From Alishewanella aestuarii B11 (GTDB lineage Bacteria; Pseudomonadota; Gammaproteobacteria; Enterobacterales; Alteromonadaceae): a DNA stretch of 64,000 nt. Each line of letters begins with the position of its first letter. Positions within the stretch are counted from its first letter, which is position 1. The position numbers and the translations under genes are program-made. Shown piece by piece: positions 7,973 to 16,549 of this stretch. A model generated the notes under the pieces. That model saw only the letters and a program-made list of their open reading frames with translations. It had not been told where the DNA came from and did not search any database. The stretch covers positions 62,001-126,000 of the forward strand of contig NZ_ALAB01000005.1 of NCBI RefSeq assembly GCF_000280055.1, written 5' to 3'.

Positions 7973-8947
7973 ATGGCTGTTTTTCAGATTATATCGCGTG
8001 GGCTAATCCGCTGTGGCTTGCTGCTGGCGTCAGTTGCTTGCCTGGCTGGCGACGACCTGAGCGAGCCTGCCGCTCCTGCTGCTGCGCCGCTTAGCGGCAC
8101 CCTGTCCAGTGCCGGTTCAGATACGCTGCATAATATGATGATGATCTGGCGCCGTCACTTCGTTGCTCGTCATCCGCAACTGAATTTGCAAATTCAGAGC
8201 AGTGGCTCTGCGACCGCCGCTGTCGCGCTCAGTGAAGGCACTGCCAGTCTGGGGCCGATGAGCCGTCTGATGATCCCTGCTGAACTGGCCCGCTTTGAAC
8301 GCCGCTTTGGCTATTTGCCAACCGCAGTGCCGGTCGCGCTGGATATGCTGGCCATCTATGTGCATCAGGACAATCCGCTAAACAGCATTAGTATGGCGCA
8401 GCTGGAAGGGATCTATGCTCAAAATGGCTGGTGTGCCGCAACGCCGCCCATTCTGAACTGGCAACAGCTCGGTTTAAGTGGTGTCTGGCAGCAACGGCCA
8501 GTGGTGGCTTATGGCCGTAACCAGGCGTCGGGAACCTACACTTTTTTCCGCCAGCAAGTGCTGTGTGACGGCGATTTCCGCTCTCAGGTTCAGCAATTGC
8601 CAGGGGCTGCGGCTGTAGTGCGGGCAGTGAGTCAGAGCATAAATGCCATTGGCTACTCGGGAGTGGGGCAACAGATCGCCGGGGTAAAATGGCTGGCTGT
8701 GCGCCCAACAACTGAAGATGCCGCGGTGTTACCGCTGGCCGAACATGCTGCCTCCGGTGCTTACCCGCTGGCGCGTATGCTGTATATTTACCTGAACAAG
8801 GCGCCCGACAAAGCCCTGCCAGCGGCAGAGCGCGAATTCTTACGCTTTGTATTATCCACAGAGGGCCAGGCCCTGCTGGCAACGGAAGGCATGGTGCCGG
8901 TGCCATCCTCAGTGCTGGCGTCGATCCGGCAGGAGCTGGAGCTATGA
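7973..8947 (+). CDS. pstS: Phosphate-binding periplasmic protein PstS-like
   Basis: This 324-residue protein has an N-terminal signal peptide (hydrophobic residues about 10-25). The PstS pattern is visible in LSSAGSDTLHNMM, the phosphate-contacting SSGSATAAVAL, AIYVHQDNP and RNQASGTYTFFRQQVL. It captures phosphate for the PstCAB importer. The stop overlaps pstC by 4 nt. GGAG lies ahead of the ATG. Unusually for a first pst gene, no Pho box is visible in the 56 bp between the upstream repeat element and the start. Confidence 0.92.
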   Translation: MAVFQIISRGLIRCGLLLASVACLAGDDLSEPAAPAAAPLSGTLSSAGSDTLHNMMMIWRRHFVARHPQLNLQIQSSGSATAAVALSEGTASLGPMSRLMIPAELARFERRFGYLPTAVPVALDMLAIYVHQDNPLNSISMAQLEGIYAQNGWCAATPPILNWQQLGLSGVWQQRPVVAYGRNQASGTYTFFRQQVLCDGDFRSQVQQLPGAAAVVRAVSQSINAIGYSGVGQQIAGVKWLAVRPTTEDAAVLPLAEHAASGAYPLARMLYIYLNKAPDKALPAAEREFLRFVLSTEGQALLATEGMVPVPSSVLASIRQELEL

Positions 8948-10779
8948 CGCGCCAGAACTCGCCAATACCAGCGCAGGACAATCGATTAACCACAAATAAG
9001 CAGCGGGCTAGCCGCCGGCGTTGGTTGGACCGACTCTGGTATTTGCTGATCACCAGTGCCGGCAGTAGTGTTATCGTTGCCTTACTGGCGATCTTCTTTT
9101 ACCTGGGTTCAGAAGTGCTGCCACTGTTTAAACCGGTCAGCATCAGTACGCCGCAGGCGCTAGCCGAACCGCTGCCGGTGGCAACGACGCCCAGGGTGGT
9201 GCTGCCGGATCACGCCCTGTTGCCGGAGTTTGAACCGGTTTTTGTGTTATCGGAGCCGCAGCAACGCTATCTGCTGTTAGCCGCCCGTCATGGCGAAGCC
9301 TGCCTGCTGGATCGGACGCGAGCGGAGCAAGGCTGCCTGCAGCGCTTAAGTCTGACCGATCGCACTGTCGATCTGACCGCTTTAGTCTGGTTGGCCGGCC
9401 AGCGCAGTTTGATCAGTGGCGACAGCAGTGGCCAGCTAAAACAGTGGTTTTTATTACCAGATCAGCAGGGGCAGTTACGTTTAAGCTGGGTTAAACCATT
9501 TAGCCGCCGCGCTGCCGCTATCCAGACCATCGCTGCCGAGCAGGGGCGCAGTGGTTTTGCGGTACTGGATAGCGCCGGTAATCTGAGTTTGTTCTATGCC
9601 AATCTGACTAAGCCGTTATGGCAGGGCCCGGCTGCAGTAGACACCCAGCCAGGTGAGCTGCATTTTTTACCCGGCAATCAGCGCCTGCTGTTCAGTAACG
9701 CCAGCGGGCAACAACAGTGGCTTATCGATAACCGGCACCCGGAGATCTCCTGGCGCACCTTGTGGCAGCAAGTATGGTATGAGGGCTGGCAGCAACCGGA
9801 ATATGTCTGGCAAACCGGCAGTGCCAGTGCCGCGGTACAAGGTAAATACTCACTGGTACCTTTGACACTGGGGACCCTTAAGGCCGCCTTTTATGCGATG
9901 TTGGTGGCGGTGCCACTGGCGGTGCTGGCTGCGCTTTACACCTGCTGCTTTTTACCTGAACCACTGCGCAGCCGGCTAAGTCAGCTGATTGAGTTGCTGG
10001 CGTTGTTTCCAACGGTAATTATTGGCTTTTTGGCGGCGATCTGGCTGGCTCCGGCGCTGGAGCAACATTTACTGGCGTTACTTTGCTTTTTTGGCTTGCT
10101 GCCGCTGCTGGTATTTGGTTTAAGCTGGCTCTGGCCCAGGTTGCCGCTGTCATTACAAAAATTACCGGGCAGCGGCTGGGAATTACTGTTGCTACTGGCG
10201 TTACTGGCAGCGGTTGGCTTGCTGGCGCTATATTTGGGGCATACGCTGCAGCTGAGTCTGTTTGATGGCAGTTTCCGTTTTTGGCTAAACAGCCAGGGCA
10301 TTGATTATCAGCAACGTAATGCGCTTCTGGTTGGCTTGGCGATGGGATTGGCGGTGATGCCGCTGGTTTACAGCGTTTGCTTTGATGTGATGAGCCAGAT
10401 CCCGCGTTCATTGACGCTGGGCGCTTCAGCGCTCGGTGCCACGCCGTGGCAAATTATTCAGCGGGTGATCCTGCCGCTGTCGGTGCCCGGTATTCTGGCG
10501 GCAGTGATGTTGGGCTTAAGTCGGGCCATTGGCGAGACCATGATTATTCTGATGGCAACCGGTAATACGCCGATTACTAATTTTAATCTGTTTGAAGGGC
10601 TGCGCAGTCTGACCGCGGCGCTGACCATCGAGCTACCGGAAGCCGCAGTGGATAGCAGCCATTACCGGGTGCTGTTTCTGGTTGCTATCCTGCTGTTTGT
10701 GTTTACCTTTACCGCTAACACCCTGGCCGATTTGCTTCGGCAGCGACTGCGGCGAAACTTTCAGAGGCTAGACGGATGA
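8944..10779 (+). CDS. pstC: Phosphate ABC transporter permease PstC with large periplasmic insert
   Basis: This is a 611-residue inner-membrane permease, about twice the length of enterobacterial PstC. A first membrane segment (about 33-58) is followed by roughly 245 residues of predicted periplasmic sequence before the usual permease core begins near residue 310 (PLTLGTLKAAFYAM). The core ends with the ABC-interaction loop (ALGATPWQIIQRVILPLSVPGI). The insert contains GDSSGQLKQW (159-168), which looks like a WD40-type blade. Translation is coupled to pstS and pstA by 4 nt overlaps. Confidence 0.93.
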   Translation: MTRQNSPIPAQDNRLTTNKQRASRRRWLDRLWYLLITSAGSSVIVALLAIFFYLGSEVLPLFKPVSISTPQALAEPLPVATTPRVVLPDHALLPEFEPVFVLSEPQQRYLLLAARHGEACLLDRTRAEQGCLQRLSLTDRTVDLTALVWLAGQRSLISGDSSGQLKQWFLLPDQQGQLRLSWVKPFSRRAAAIQTIAAEQGRSGFAVLDSAGNLSLFYANLTKPLWQGPAAVDTQPGELHFLPGNQRLLFSNASGQQQWLIDNRHPEISWRTLWQQVWYEGWQQPEYVWQTGSASAAVQGKYSLVPLTLGTLKAAFYAMLVAVPLAVLAALYTCCFLPEPLRSRLSQLIELLALFPTVIIGFLAAIWLAPALEQHLLALLCFFGLLPLLVFGLSWLWPRLPLSLQKLPGSGWELLLLLALLAAVGLLALYLGHTLQLSLFDGSFRFWLNSQGIDYQQRNALLVGLAMGLAVMPLVYSVCFDVMSQIPRSLTLGASALGATPWQIIQRVILPLSVPGILAAVMLGLSRAIGETMIILMATGNTPITNFNLFEGLRSLTAALTIELPEAAVDSSHYRVLFLVAILLFVFTFTANTLADLLRQRLRRNFQRLDG

Positions 10780-12128
10780 CCAAACCGCGGCTACACACCA
10801 ACGCCTGGTTCTGGCTGTCAGCACTCACCAGTGCCCTGATTCTGCTGCTGGTACTGTTATTGTCCTGGCTGATGCTACAGCGTGGGTTGGGACTATTCTG
10901 GCCACAGGATTTGGTGCAATTCCGTTATCAGCAAGCTGGCGAAAACCGGCTGATTGCCGGTGAGGTGATTAGCCGGCAGCAGGTGTCGGTTGCGCAATTG
11001 GCCGCTGCTGGTTTGGATGCCAGCGCGCCGGCAGAGCGAATTCTGGTAAGACAAGGCTATTTACCGTCAGGGCAGGGCGGCTATCGTTGGTTCTGGCAGG
11101 CGCAGATTTCCGAATGGCAGCAACCGCCGCAACTGACCCTGGTGCGGGAGCAGCAGTTGGGGGATCTGTATGCGTTGCAGCTGGCAGCGACGGCCGACGG
11201 TTACCAGTTGCTGCTGGCCGATGGGCATCAGCTTAATGTCGCGGCCAACCAGTTGTTGTTACTGCTGCCGACTAATCAGCTTAGTTGGCCGGCCAAGCTA
11301 AAGCTTTATCTTAAGCAGTGGTGGCAATTCTTAAGCACTGAACCACGGGAAGCAAACAGCGCCGGTGGTATCCTGCCGGCGATAGTGGGCACTGTGCTGT
11401 CGGTACTGTTGATGGCACTGCTGGTAGCACCTATCGGCATTATGGCCGGCATCTATTTGCATGAGTATGCCCGCGATAGCCGGCTGGTACGTTTGGTCCG
11501 GCTCAGCGTACATAATCTGGCCGGCGTACCCTCAGTGGTGTTTGGTGTCTTTGGCCTGGGATTTTTTGTCTATGTACTCGGTGGCAGTATTGATAAGTTG
11601 TTTTATGCCGGGCAGTTGCCACAACCAACCTTTGGCTCCCCCGGCTTACTTTGGGTGTCTTTGACTTTGGCGCTGCTAACCTTACCGGTAGTCATCGTCG
11701 CCACTGAAGAAGGCTTATCCCGGATCCCGCAAAGTCTGCGGCTGGGTGGCTATGCGCTGGGTGCAACCAAAGCTGAGGTATTATACAAACTGATCTTGCC
11801 CCAGGCGCGGCCGGCGATGCTAACCGGCTTGATCCTGGCAGTATCGCGGGCGGCCGGCGAGGTTGCGCCGCTGATTTTTGTCGGGGTCGTGAAGTATGCG
11901 CCAGTATTACCAGTCTCCGCCAGCTGGCCCTATTTGCATCTGGAGCAACAGATTATGACCTTGGGCTTCCAGATTTACGATGTGGGTTTGCAAAGCTCCA
12001 ATGCGGATGCGGCTGAGCCCAGAGTATTTGCTATTGCGCTGGTGTTACTGCTGCTGATCGGCGCGCTTAATCTGCTGGCAATGCGCTTACGCCGTCACTA
12101 TCGGCAGTTACAGCAGCGCTCGTCATAA
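10776..12128 (+). CDS. pstA: Phosphate ABC transporter permease PstA, long form
   Basis: This is a 450-residue permease partner of PstC. A membrane segment at about 13-35 precedes an extended extracytoplasmic region (to about 185) that short PstA proteins lack. The permease core then starts at GGILPAIVGTVLSVLLMAL and contains the coupling motif YALGATKAEVLYKLILPQARP. The start overlaps pstC by 4 nt. A Pho-box-like sequence straddles its stop codon, ahead of pstB. Confidence 0.94.
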   Translation: MTKPRLHTNAWFWLSALTSALILLLVLLLSWLMLQRGLGLFWPQDLVQFRYQQAGENRLIAGEVISRQQVSVAQLAAAGLDASAPAERILVRQGYLPSGQGGYRWFWQAQISEWQQPPQLTLVREQQLGDLYALQLAATADGYQLLLADGHQLNVAANQLLLLLPTNQLSWPAKLKLYLKQWWQFLSTEPREANSAGGILPAIVGTVLSVLLMALLVAPIGIMAGIYLHEYARDSRLVRLVRLSVHNLAGVPSVVFGVFGLGFFVYVLGGSIDKLFYAGQLPQPTFGSPGLLWVSLTLALLTLPVVIVATEEGLSRIPQSLRLGGYALGATKAEVLYKLILPQARPAMLTGLILAVSRAAGEVAPLIFVGVVKYAPVLPVSASWPYLHLEQQIMTLGFQIYDVGLQSSNADAAEPRVFAIALVLLLLIGALNLLAMRLRRHYRQLQQRSS

Positions 12129-12152
12129 AACTGTAATGATTGCTTGTTAAAC
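12120..12152 (+). promoter_or_regulatory. Pho box across the pstA stop codon, internal promoter for pstB-phoU
   Basis: TCGTCATAAAACTGTAAT (12120-12137) matches 15 of 18 Pho box positions and contains the pstA TAA (12126-12128). Nine bases after it TTAAAC (12147-12152) is a plausible -10. The pstB GTG at 12171 follows. The arrangement mirrors the phoB promoter in this window and suggests separate PhoB-dependent transcription of pstB-phoU. Confidence 0.65.
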
Positions 12153-12170
12153 TCTGAACAGGAGTGGGTT

Positions 12171-12920
12171 GTGAAAATTTCGGTGCAGGATTTATCAGTC
12201 AGGCTGGCTGGAAAAGTGGTATTGGACCAGGTCAACCTGCAGATCCCGACTCATAAGGTGACAGCACTGATTGGTCCGTCCGGTTGTGGCAAGTCAAGTT
12301 TATTGCGCAGTTTTAATCGCATGAACGAGTTGCTGGATGACACGGAAACCCGGGGTGAAGTCTGGCTGGATCAGTTAAATATCTACCAGGATGGCATAGA
12401 CCTGGCTGAGTTACGGCGCCGGGTCGGCATAGTGTTTCAAAAGCCGAATCCGTTTCCGCAGTCAGTGTATGAAAATGTCGCCTTTGGTTTACGCTTGCAG
12501 GGGGTGAATAGCCCGCGGCAGCTGGACGAATTGGTCGAGGCGGCGCTGGTAAAGGCAGCCTTATGGCAGGAAGTAAAAGATCGGCTCTACGAAAATGCGC
12601 TGACCTTGTCGGGTGGCCAGCAGCAACGGCTGGTGATCGCCCGCGCTATCGCCATCGAGCCGGAGGTGTTACTGCTGGATGAACCGGCATCGGCACTGGA
12701 TCCGATTTCAACACTGAAAATTGAAGAACTGATCTACGAACTGAAACAACACTACACTATAGTGATAGTGACTCATAATATGCAGCAGGCAGCGCGGGTG
12801 TCCGATTTTACTGCCTTTATGAATATGGGGCGGGTGGTGGAGTTTGATGCCACCAATAAGATTTTTACCGATCCGCAGCAAGCGCAAACGGAAGATTATA
12901 TCACCGGCCGCTTTGGTTAA
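12171..12920 (+). CDS. pstB: Phosphate ABC transporter ATPase PstB
   Basis: This is a 249-residue ATPase energising PstCA. It has Walker A ([18 protein letters not shown]), a Q-loop ([20 protein letters not shown]), signature LSGGQQQRL, Walker B ([12 protein letters not shown]) and the switch His ([10 protein letters not shown]). GTG at 12171 is chosen because CAGGAG lies 6-11 nt upstream; an in-frame ATG at 12144 has no such site and would add nine unconserved residues. phoU follows after 40 bp. Confidence 0.95.
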   Translation: MKISVQDLSVRLAGKVVLDQVNLQIPTHKVTALIGPSGCGKSSLLRSFNRMNELLDDTETRGEVWLDQLNIYQDGIDLAELRRRVGIVFQKPNPFPQSVYENVAFGLRLQGVNSPRQLDELVEAALVKAALWQEVKDRLYENALTLSGGQQQRLVIARAIAIEPEVLLLDEPASALDPISTLKIEELIYELKQHYTIVIVTHNMQQAARVSDFTAFMNMGRVVEFDATNKIFTDPQQAQTEDYITGRFG

Positions 12921-12960
12921 AGCGTTACCGGGTCAAGCAGACCACAAGGGGATGATACAC

Positions 12961-13674
12961 ATGGATAAACTGAACTTATCAAAGCACATTTCCAGCCAGT
13001 TTAACGAAGAACTGGAGCAGATCCGTAACCATGTGATGTCAATGGGTGGTCTGATTGAGCGGCAGTTATTTGATGCGCTGAACGCCATCGCCAATGGCGA
13101 CAGCGACCTGGCTCAGGAAGTGATGGCCAACGATTTGAAAGTGGATGACTGGGAAATTCAGATTGACAAAGAATGTACCCGGATGATTGCGAAACGCCAG
13201 CCGGCGGCCAGTGATCTGCGTTTAATTATGTCGATTTTAAAAAGCATCTCTGATCTGGAGCGGATCGGCGATGAAACCAAACGTATTGCTAAGGTTGCCT
13301 TAGAATCCTTTAACAGCGATCAGCAGGATTTGCTGGTAAATCTGGAAAATATGGGGCGCCATGTTGGGCAGATGTTACACGATGTGCTGGATGCCTTCGC
13401 CCGGATGGACGTGGAAGCGGCGTTAGCGGTGCACAAGGAAGATAAGAAAATTGACCGCGAATATGAGGCTATCACCCGGCAGCTGATGACCTATATGATT
13501 GAAGATCCGCGCTCAATTCCAAAAGTGATGAACGTATTGTGGTCAGCACGCTCGCTGGAGCGGATCGGTGATCGCTGCAAGAACTTAGCTGAATACATTA
13601 TCTTCTTTGTTAAAGGTAAGGTAGTGCGTCATGTCAGCCACGAGAAGCTTGAAGAGCAACTACGCGGTGATTAA
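12961..13674 (+). CDS. phoU: Phosphate transport regulator PhoU
   Basis: This 237-residue cytoplasmic protein has two PhoU three-helix repeats, each with the family metal-binding acidic helix (LRLIMSILKSISDLERIGDETKRIA and SARSLERIGDRCKNLAEYI, each in shortened form). It mediates inhibition of PhoR signalling when the Pst importer is saturated. ATG at 12961 is preceded by AAGGGG. It is the last gene of the pst cluster. Confidence 0.96.
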   Translation: MDKLNLSKHISSQFNEELEQIRNHVMSMGGLIERQLFDALNAIANGDSDLAQEVMANDLKVDDWEIQIDKECTRMIAKRQPAASDLRLIMSILKSISDLERIGDETKRIAKVALESFNSDQQDLLVNLENMGRHVGQMLHDVLDAFARMDVEAALAVHKEDKKIDREYEAITRQLMTYMIEDPRSIPKVMNVLWSARSLERIGDRCKNLAEYIIFFVKGKVVRHVSHEKLEEQLRGD

Positions 13675-13692
13675 TTAAAGTACTCTAAGCTT

Positions 13693-13727
13693 TGACGAGT
13701 TGGCTTATCTTAAATGCCAGCTCGTCA
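13693..13727. terminator. Hairpin between convergent phoU and mgtC-like genes
   Basis: TGACGAGTTGGC and GCCAGCTCGTCA form a 12 bp stem with one G-U pair around an 11 nt loop. There is no T-run on either side. It is probably a shared transcription stop or 3' end stabiliser. Confidence 0.5.
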
Positions 13728-13743
13728 TAGTAAACTGCCCCGG

Positions 13744-14295
13744 CTAATGCGGATCATCTGGATCTGGCCGGTTTGCGCTGCTATCGTCATGGCGGCGGCC
13801 AAATAATAGACCTCCATTACGGGTAGCCCACTCACTGTACTTGCGATGAACCCCCCGGCGCAGTGCCGAGCTGGAGTTCTCCAGTATATCAATACCAATC
13901 AGCATCACCACCGACAGCACTGACAGCTTAATGGCCGCAACGTCTTGCCCGATGCCAATACAAACTCCGATCGCTGCTAACATCCAGATAGTGGCAGCAG
14001 AGGTGACGCCTAACACCATACCATCCCGTGTTAGCATCACGCCGGCCCCCAAAAAGCCAACTCCGGTAATTACCTGGCCAATTATCCGGGATGGATCGGT
14101 CATTTCGGTATTGGTCGACATCGAGGCGGCGATAAACACATAAGTGCCCAGTACAATAAGGATGGAGGTGCGGATCCCGGCAGGTTTGCCGCGCAGTTGC
14201 CGCTCCAGTCCAATCACGAAACCACAGGCAATAGCAGTAAGGATCTCCTGCCAGCGAAAAGGGCTAATATCAAAAAGTTGATGTAGGTCGATCAT
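13744..14295 (-). CDS. MgtC/SapB family membrane protein
   Basis: This is a 183-residue protein with about four membrane helices. The MgtC hallmark GLERQLRGKPAGIRTSILI appears near residue 28, followed by GVGFLGAGVMLTRDG and TSAATIWMLAAIGVCIG. It is a short MgtC form, lacking the long C-terminal ACT-like domain of Salmonella MgtC. MgtC proteins are linked to Mg2+ limitation, membrane potential and phosphate homeostasis. Placement between pst-phoU and a phosphate cotransporter fits the phosphate link, but its role here is inferred. Confidence 0.88.
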   Translation of the reverse strand: MIDLHQLFDISPFRWQEILTAIACGFVIGLERQLRGKPAGIRTSILIVLGTYVFIAASMSTNTEMTDPSRIIGQVITGVGFLGAGVMLTRDGMVLGVTSAATIWMLAAIGVCIGIGQDVAAIKLSVLSVVMLIGIDILENSSSALRRGVHRKYSEWATRNGGLLFGRRHDDSSANRPDPDDPH

Positions 14296-14629
14296 CTGCT
14301 CGTTCCCTTGTCTTAGGCCAGCTCAAGCTTAGTCTGTCACCTTGGTTTTTGCTGCCCTGCTCAGTTAGTATCCGATATTGTTGTTTGTGCTGGCGCCAGA
14401 AAATAGTGCTCAGCTGATGAATATTCAAAAAATAGCGTCTAAAGTTATAAAGTAAAAGGCTTTTTTTCGATACCCCTAATATTTCAGAGATATTTCATTC
14501 TTATTACAGTGGGCTTTGAGTATAATGCGCGGCGAAACACAACCTTGCAAAACGTGGTTCCCGCTAACTGAAAAGCTCCTGTCTGAGCAAGAGACTTTCA
14601 GTTGTCTGGTACTGTTCAGGGCATAATTT
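14296..14629 (+). promoter_or_regulatory. Divergent intergenic region and leader of the Na+/Pi cotransporter
   Basis: This 334 bp gap lies between divergent genes. TATAAT at 14521-14526 is a strong -10 with only a weak -35 (TTCTTA, 17 bp upstream). In the resulting leader, AACTGAAA (14566-14573) and TTTCAGTT (14596-14603) form a perfect 8 bp outer stem, with GCTC and GAGC pairing inside. There is no T-run. No convincing Pho box was seen. The rest is AT-rich without recognisable genes. Confidence 0.5.
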
Positions 14630-16378
14630 ATGAATTATTCGTTTTTTGATTTCCTGCAACTTATTGGTTCGTTAGGGATTTTTATCTTCGGCATGAAGAT
14701 TTTCAGCGAAGGCTTGCAGAAAATCGCCGGTAATCGTTTAAAAGGAATTTTAAGTGGTATGACCCGCACCCGCCTGACCGGCGTGGTAACAGGTTTTGCT
14801 ACGACCGCTATTACACAATCCTCTACCACCACCACCGTAATGGCGGTGACCTTTGTTAACGCCGGTTTACTGACCTTTGTGCAGTCTACAGGTGTAATAA
14901 TGGGAGCCAATATCGGTACTACTATTACCGCCTGGATGGTGGCGCTATTTGGCTTTAAATTTAAAATTACGACCATAGCAGTAGCGGTAATCGGTGTCTT
15001 TTTCGCTTTTTTGTTCTCGAAAAATAACCGTTTACGTAATATCGCTGAAGCGATGGTCGGTTTTGGTATTCTGTTTATCGGCCTGGATTTTATTAAGGGT
15101 GCAGTGCCGGATATTAACAGTAACCCGCAAATTTTTGCCTTTTTAGATGCCTTTACCAACTACGGCTACTGGTCATTGATCTTGTTTGTTTTGGTAGGTA
15201 CTGTTCTGACACTGTTAACCCAGTCCTCCTCTGCAGCAACGGCAATTACGCTGGTGATGGTTTTTGAAGGCTGGATTTCCTTCCCGATCGCGGCGGCGAT
15301 GATTTTGGGTGAGAATATCGGCACTACCGTTACCGCTAATATCGCGGCTCTGGTCGGAAACGTGCACGCAAAACGGGCAGCCCGCTTCCACTTCTTCTTT
15401 AATGTGGTCGGTGTGCTATGGATGATGGCACTGATTTATCCGGTATTGCATGCGATTGATTTTACTGTACAGTACTTTACCGAAAATCCAGTGTCCTTGA
15501 TGGCTGGTAGTCCGGAAAGTCGTGCTAATGCGACGCTTGGCCTGTCATTATTCCATACCTCCTTTAATGTGCTGAATGTGATTATCCTGTTTGCCTTTAT
15601 TCCGTATCTGGTGCGCTTTGTTGAGTATATCCAGCCGGATCGGGGCGGCAAGGATGAAGAGTTTCACCTGCAATATATCAGTGCCGGTGTGATGACTTCG
15701 CCAGGCCTGGCCATTACTCAGGCACAAAAAGAGATCCAGCAGTTTGCTGCGGTGATTGACAAGATGCACGACTCGGTGACTGAGTTGCTGTTTGATCCCA
15801 CTGCCGACAAGCCGAAACTGATCGAAAAAGTGCGCAAATATGAAGATGCCACTGACGTACTGGAAATTGAGATTTCGGATTATTTAGTGCGGGTCAGTGA
15901 GCATACTAACCTGGAACACTGGATGACCGAGCGCATTCGCTTTATGCAGACGGCGATAAATGATATGGAGCGGGTAGCCGATATCTATTATCAGGTAGCG
16001 AAACTCTGCGAGCGGATGGTTGAAACCGAATCGGTATGGCCTGAAGCAGCGACGGCTGAAATGCAGCAGATGATGCAGGCATTAAAAGCTGCCATCACCA
16101 CGATGCAGGATAATGTGGCCAGAGATCCGGCCGCAGTTAGCATGAAAGACGCTCTGCTACGTGAAGATGCTATTGATAAGTACCGCGACCAGTTCCGCGA
16201 TAATCATTACCTGCGGCTGGAGCAGGGCGATTATGCACCGCGGGCCGGCGTGATCTTTATCGATATGCTAAACCGGCTGGAGCGGATCGGTGACCATATT
16301 CTGAATGTTAACGAGTCGGCTTCTGGCCGTCGTTTAAAAGCATTACGGATCGAAGGCGCTGCACCGCTAAAAAGCTAA
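14630..16378 (+). CDS. Na+/phosphate cotransporter with PhoU-like C-terminal domain
   Basis: This 582-residue member of the NptA/PiT2-like Na/Pi-cotransporter family has an N-terminal half of about eight membrane segments. It carries the inverted-repeat signature QSST (63-66) and QSSS (198-201). Residues from about 365 onward form a soluble helical domain resembling PhoU, ending in RLERIGDHILNVNESA. It brings in phosphate using the sodium gradient. The neighbourhood (pst-phoU, MgtC) fits phosphate uptake, and the Mrp antiporter in this window could support the Na+ gradient. Confidence 0.93.
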   Translation: MNYSFFDFLQLIGSLGIFIFGMKIFSEGLQKIAGNRLKGILSGMTRTRLTGVVTGFATTAITQSSTTTTVMAVTFVNAGLLTFVQSTGVIMGANIGTTITAWMVALFGFKFKITTIAVAVIGVFFAFLFSKNNRLRNIAEAMVGFGILFIGLDFIKGAVPDINSNPQIFAFLDAFTNYGYWSLILFVLVGTVLTLLTQSSSAATAITLVMVFEGWISFPIAAAMILGENIGTTVTANIAALVGNVHAKRAARFHFFFNVVGVLWMMALIYPVLHAIDFTVQYFTENPVSLMAGSPESRANATLGLSLFHTSFNVLNVIILFAFIPYLVRFVEYIQPDRGGKDEEFHLQYISAGVMTSPGLAITQAQKEIQQFAAVIDKMHDSVTELLFDPTADKPKLIEKVRKYEDATDVLEIEISDYLVRVSEHTNLEHWMTERIRFMQTAINDMERVADIYYQVAKLCERMVETESVWPEAATAEMQQMMQALKAAITTMQDNVARDPAAVSMKDALLREDAIDKYRDQFRDNHYLRLEQGDYAPRAGVIFIDMLNRLERIGDHILNVNESASGRRLKALRIEGAAPLKS

Positions 16379-16408
16379 GCCTGGTTGCCAGTAAGCTATC
16401 CTCACAGG

Positions 16409-16424
16409 AGCGCCTTAGGGCGCT
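16409..16424 (+). terminator. Short hairpin after the Na+/Pi cotransporter
   Basis: AGCGCC and GGCGCT pair around TTAG-containing sequence and are followed by a T-rich stretch (TCTGTTATTT). It lies 30 bp after the stop codon. It is a plausible but weak rho-independent terminator. Confidence 0.5.
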
Positions 16425-16549
16425 TCTGTTATTTCAGCTGCCCGACGTTACACCAGCGTTGTACCTGATTCCTCTTGCCTCTGTTGGCTAATTGCCGTAT
16501 TTTAATCGCAATAATCTCTGAATTAGCAACTTACTAATCGGAATATCGC

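Noticed and set aside
8388-9053. 221-codon minus-strand frame opposite pstS/pstC
   Set aside because: Shadow of two well-supported genes; low-complexity Arg/Ala/Pro translation with no family features.
14635-15159. 174-codon minus-strand frame opposite the Na+/Pi cotransporter
   Set aside because: Antisense shadow of a membrane-protein gene; repetitive Ile/Val/Thr/Lys-rich translation and no start signals.
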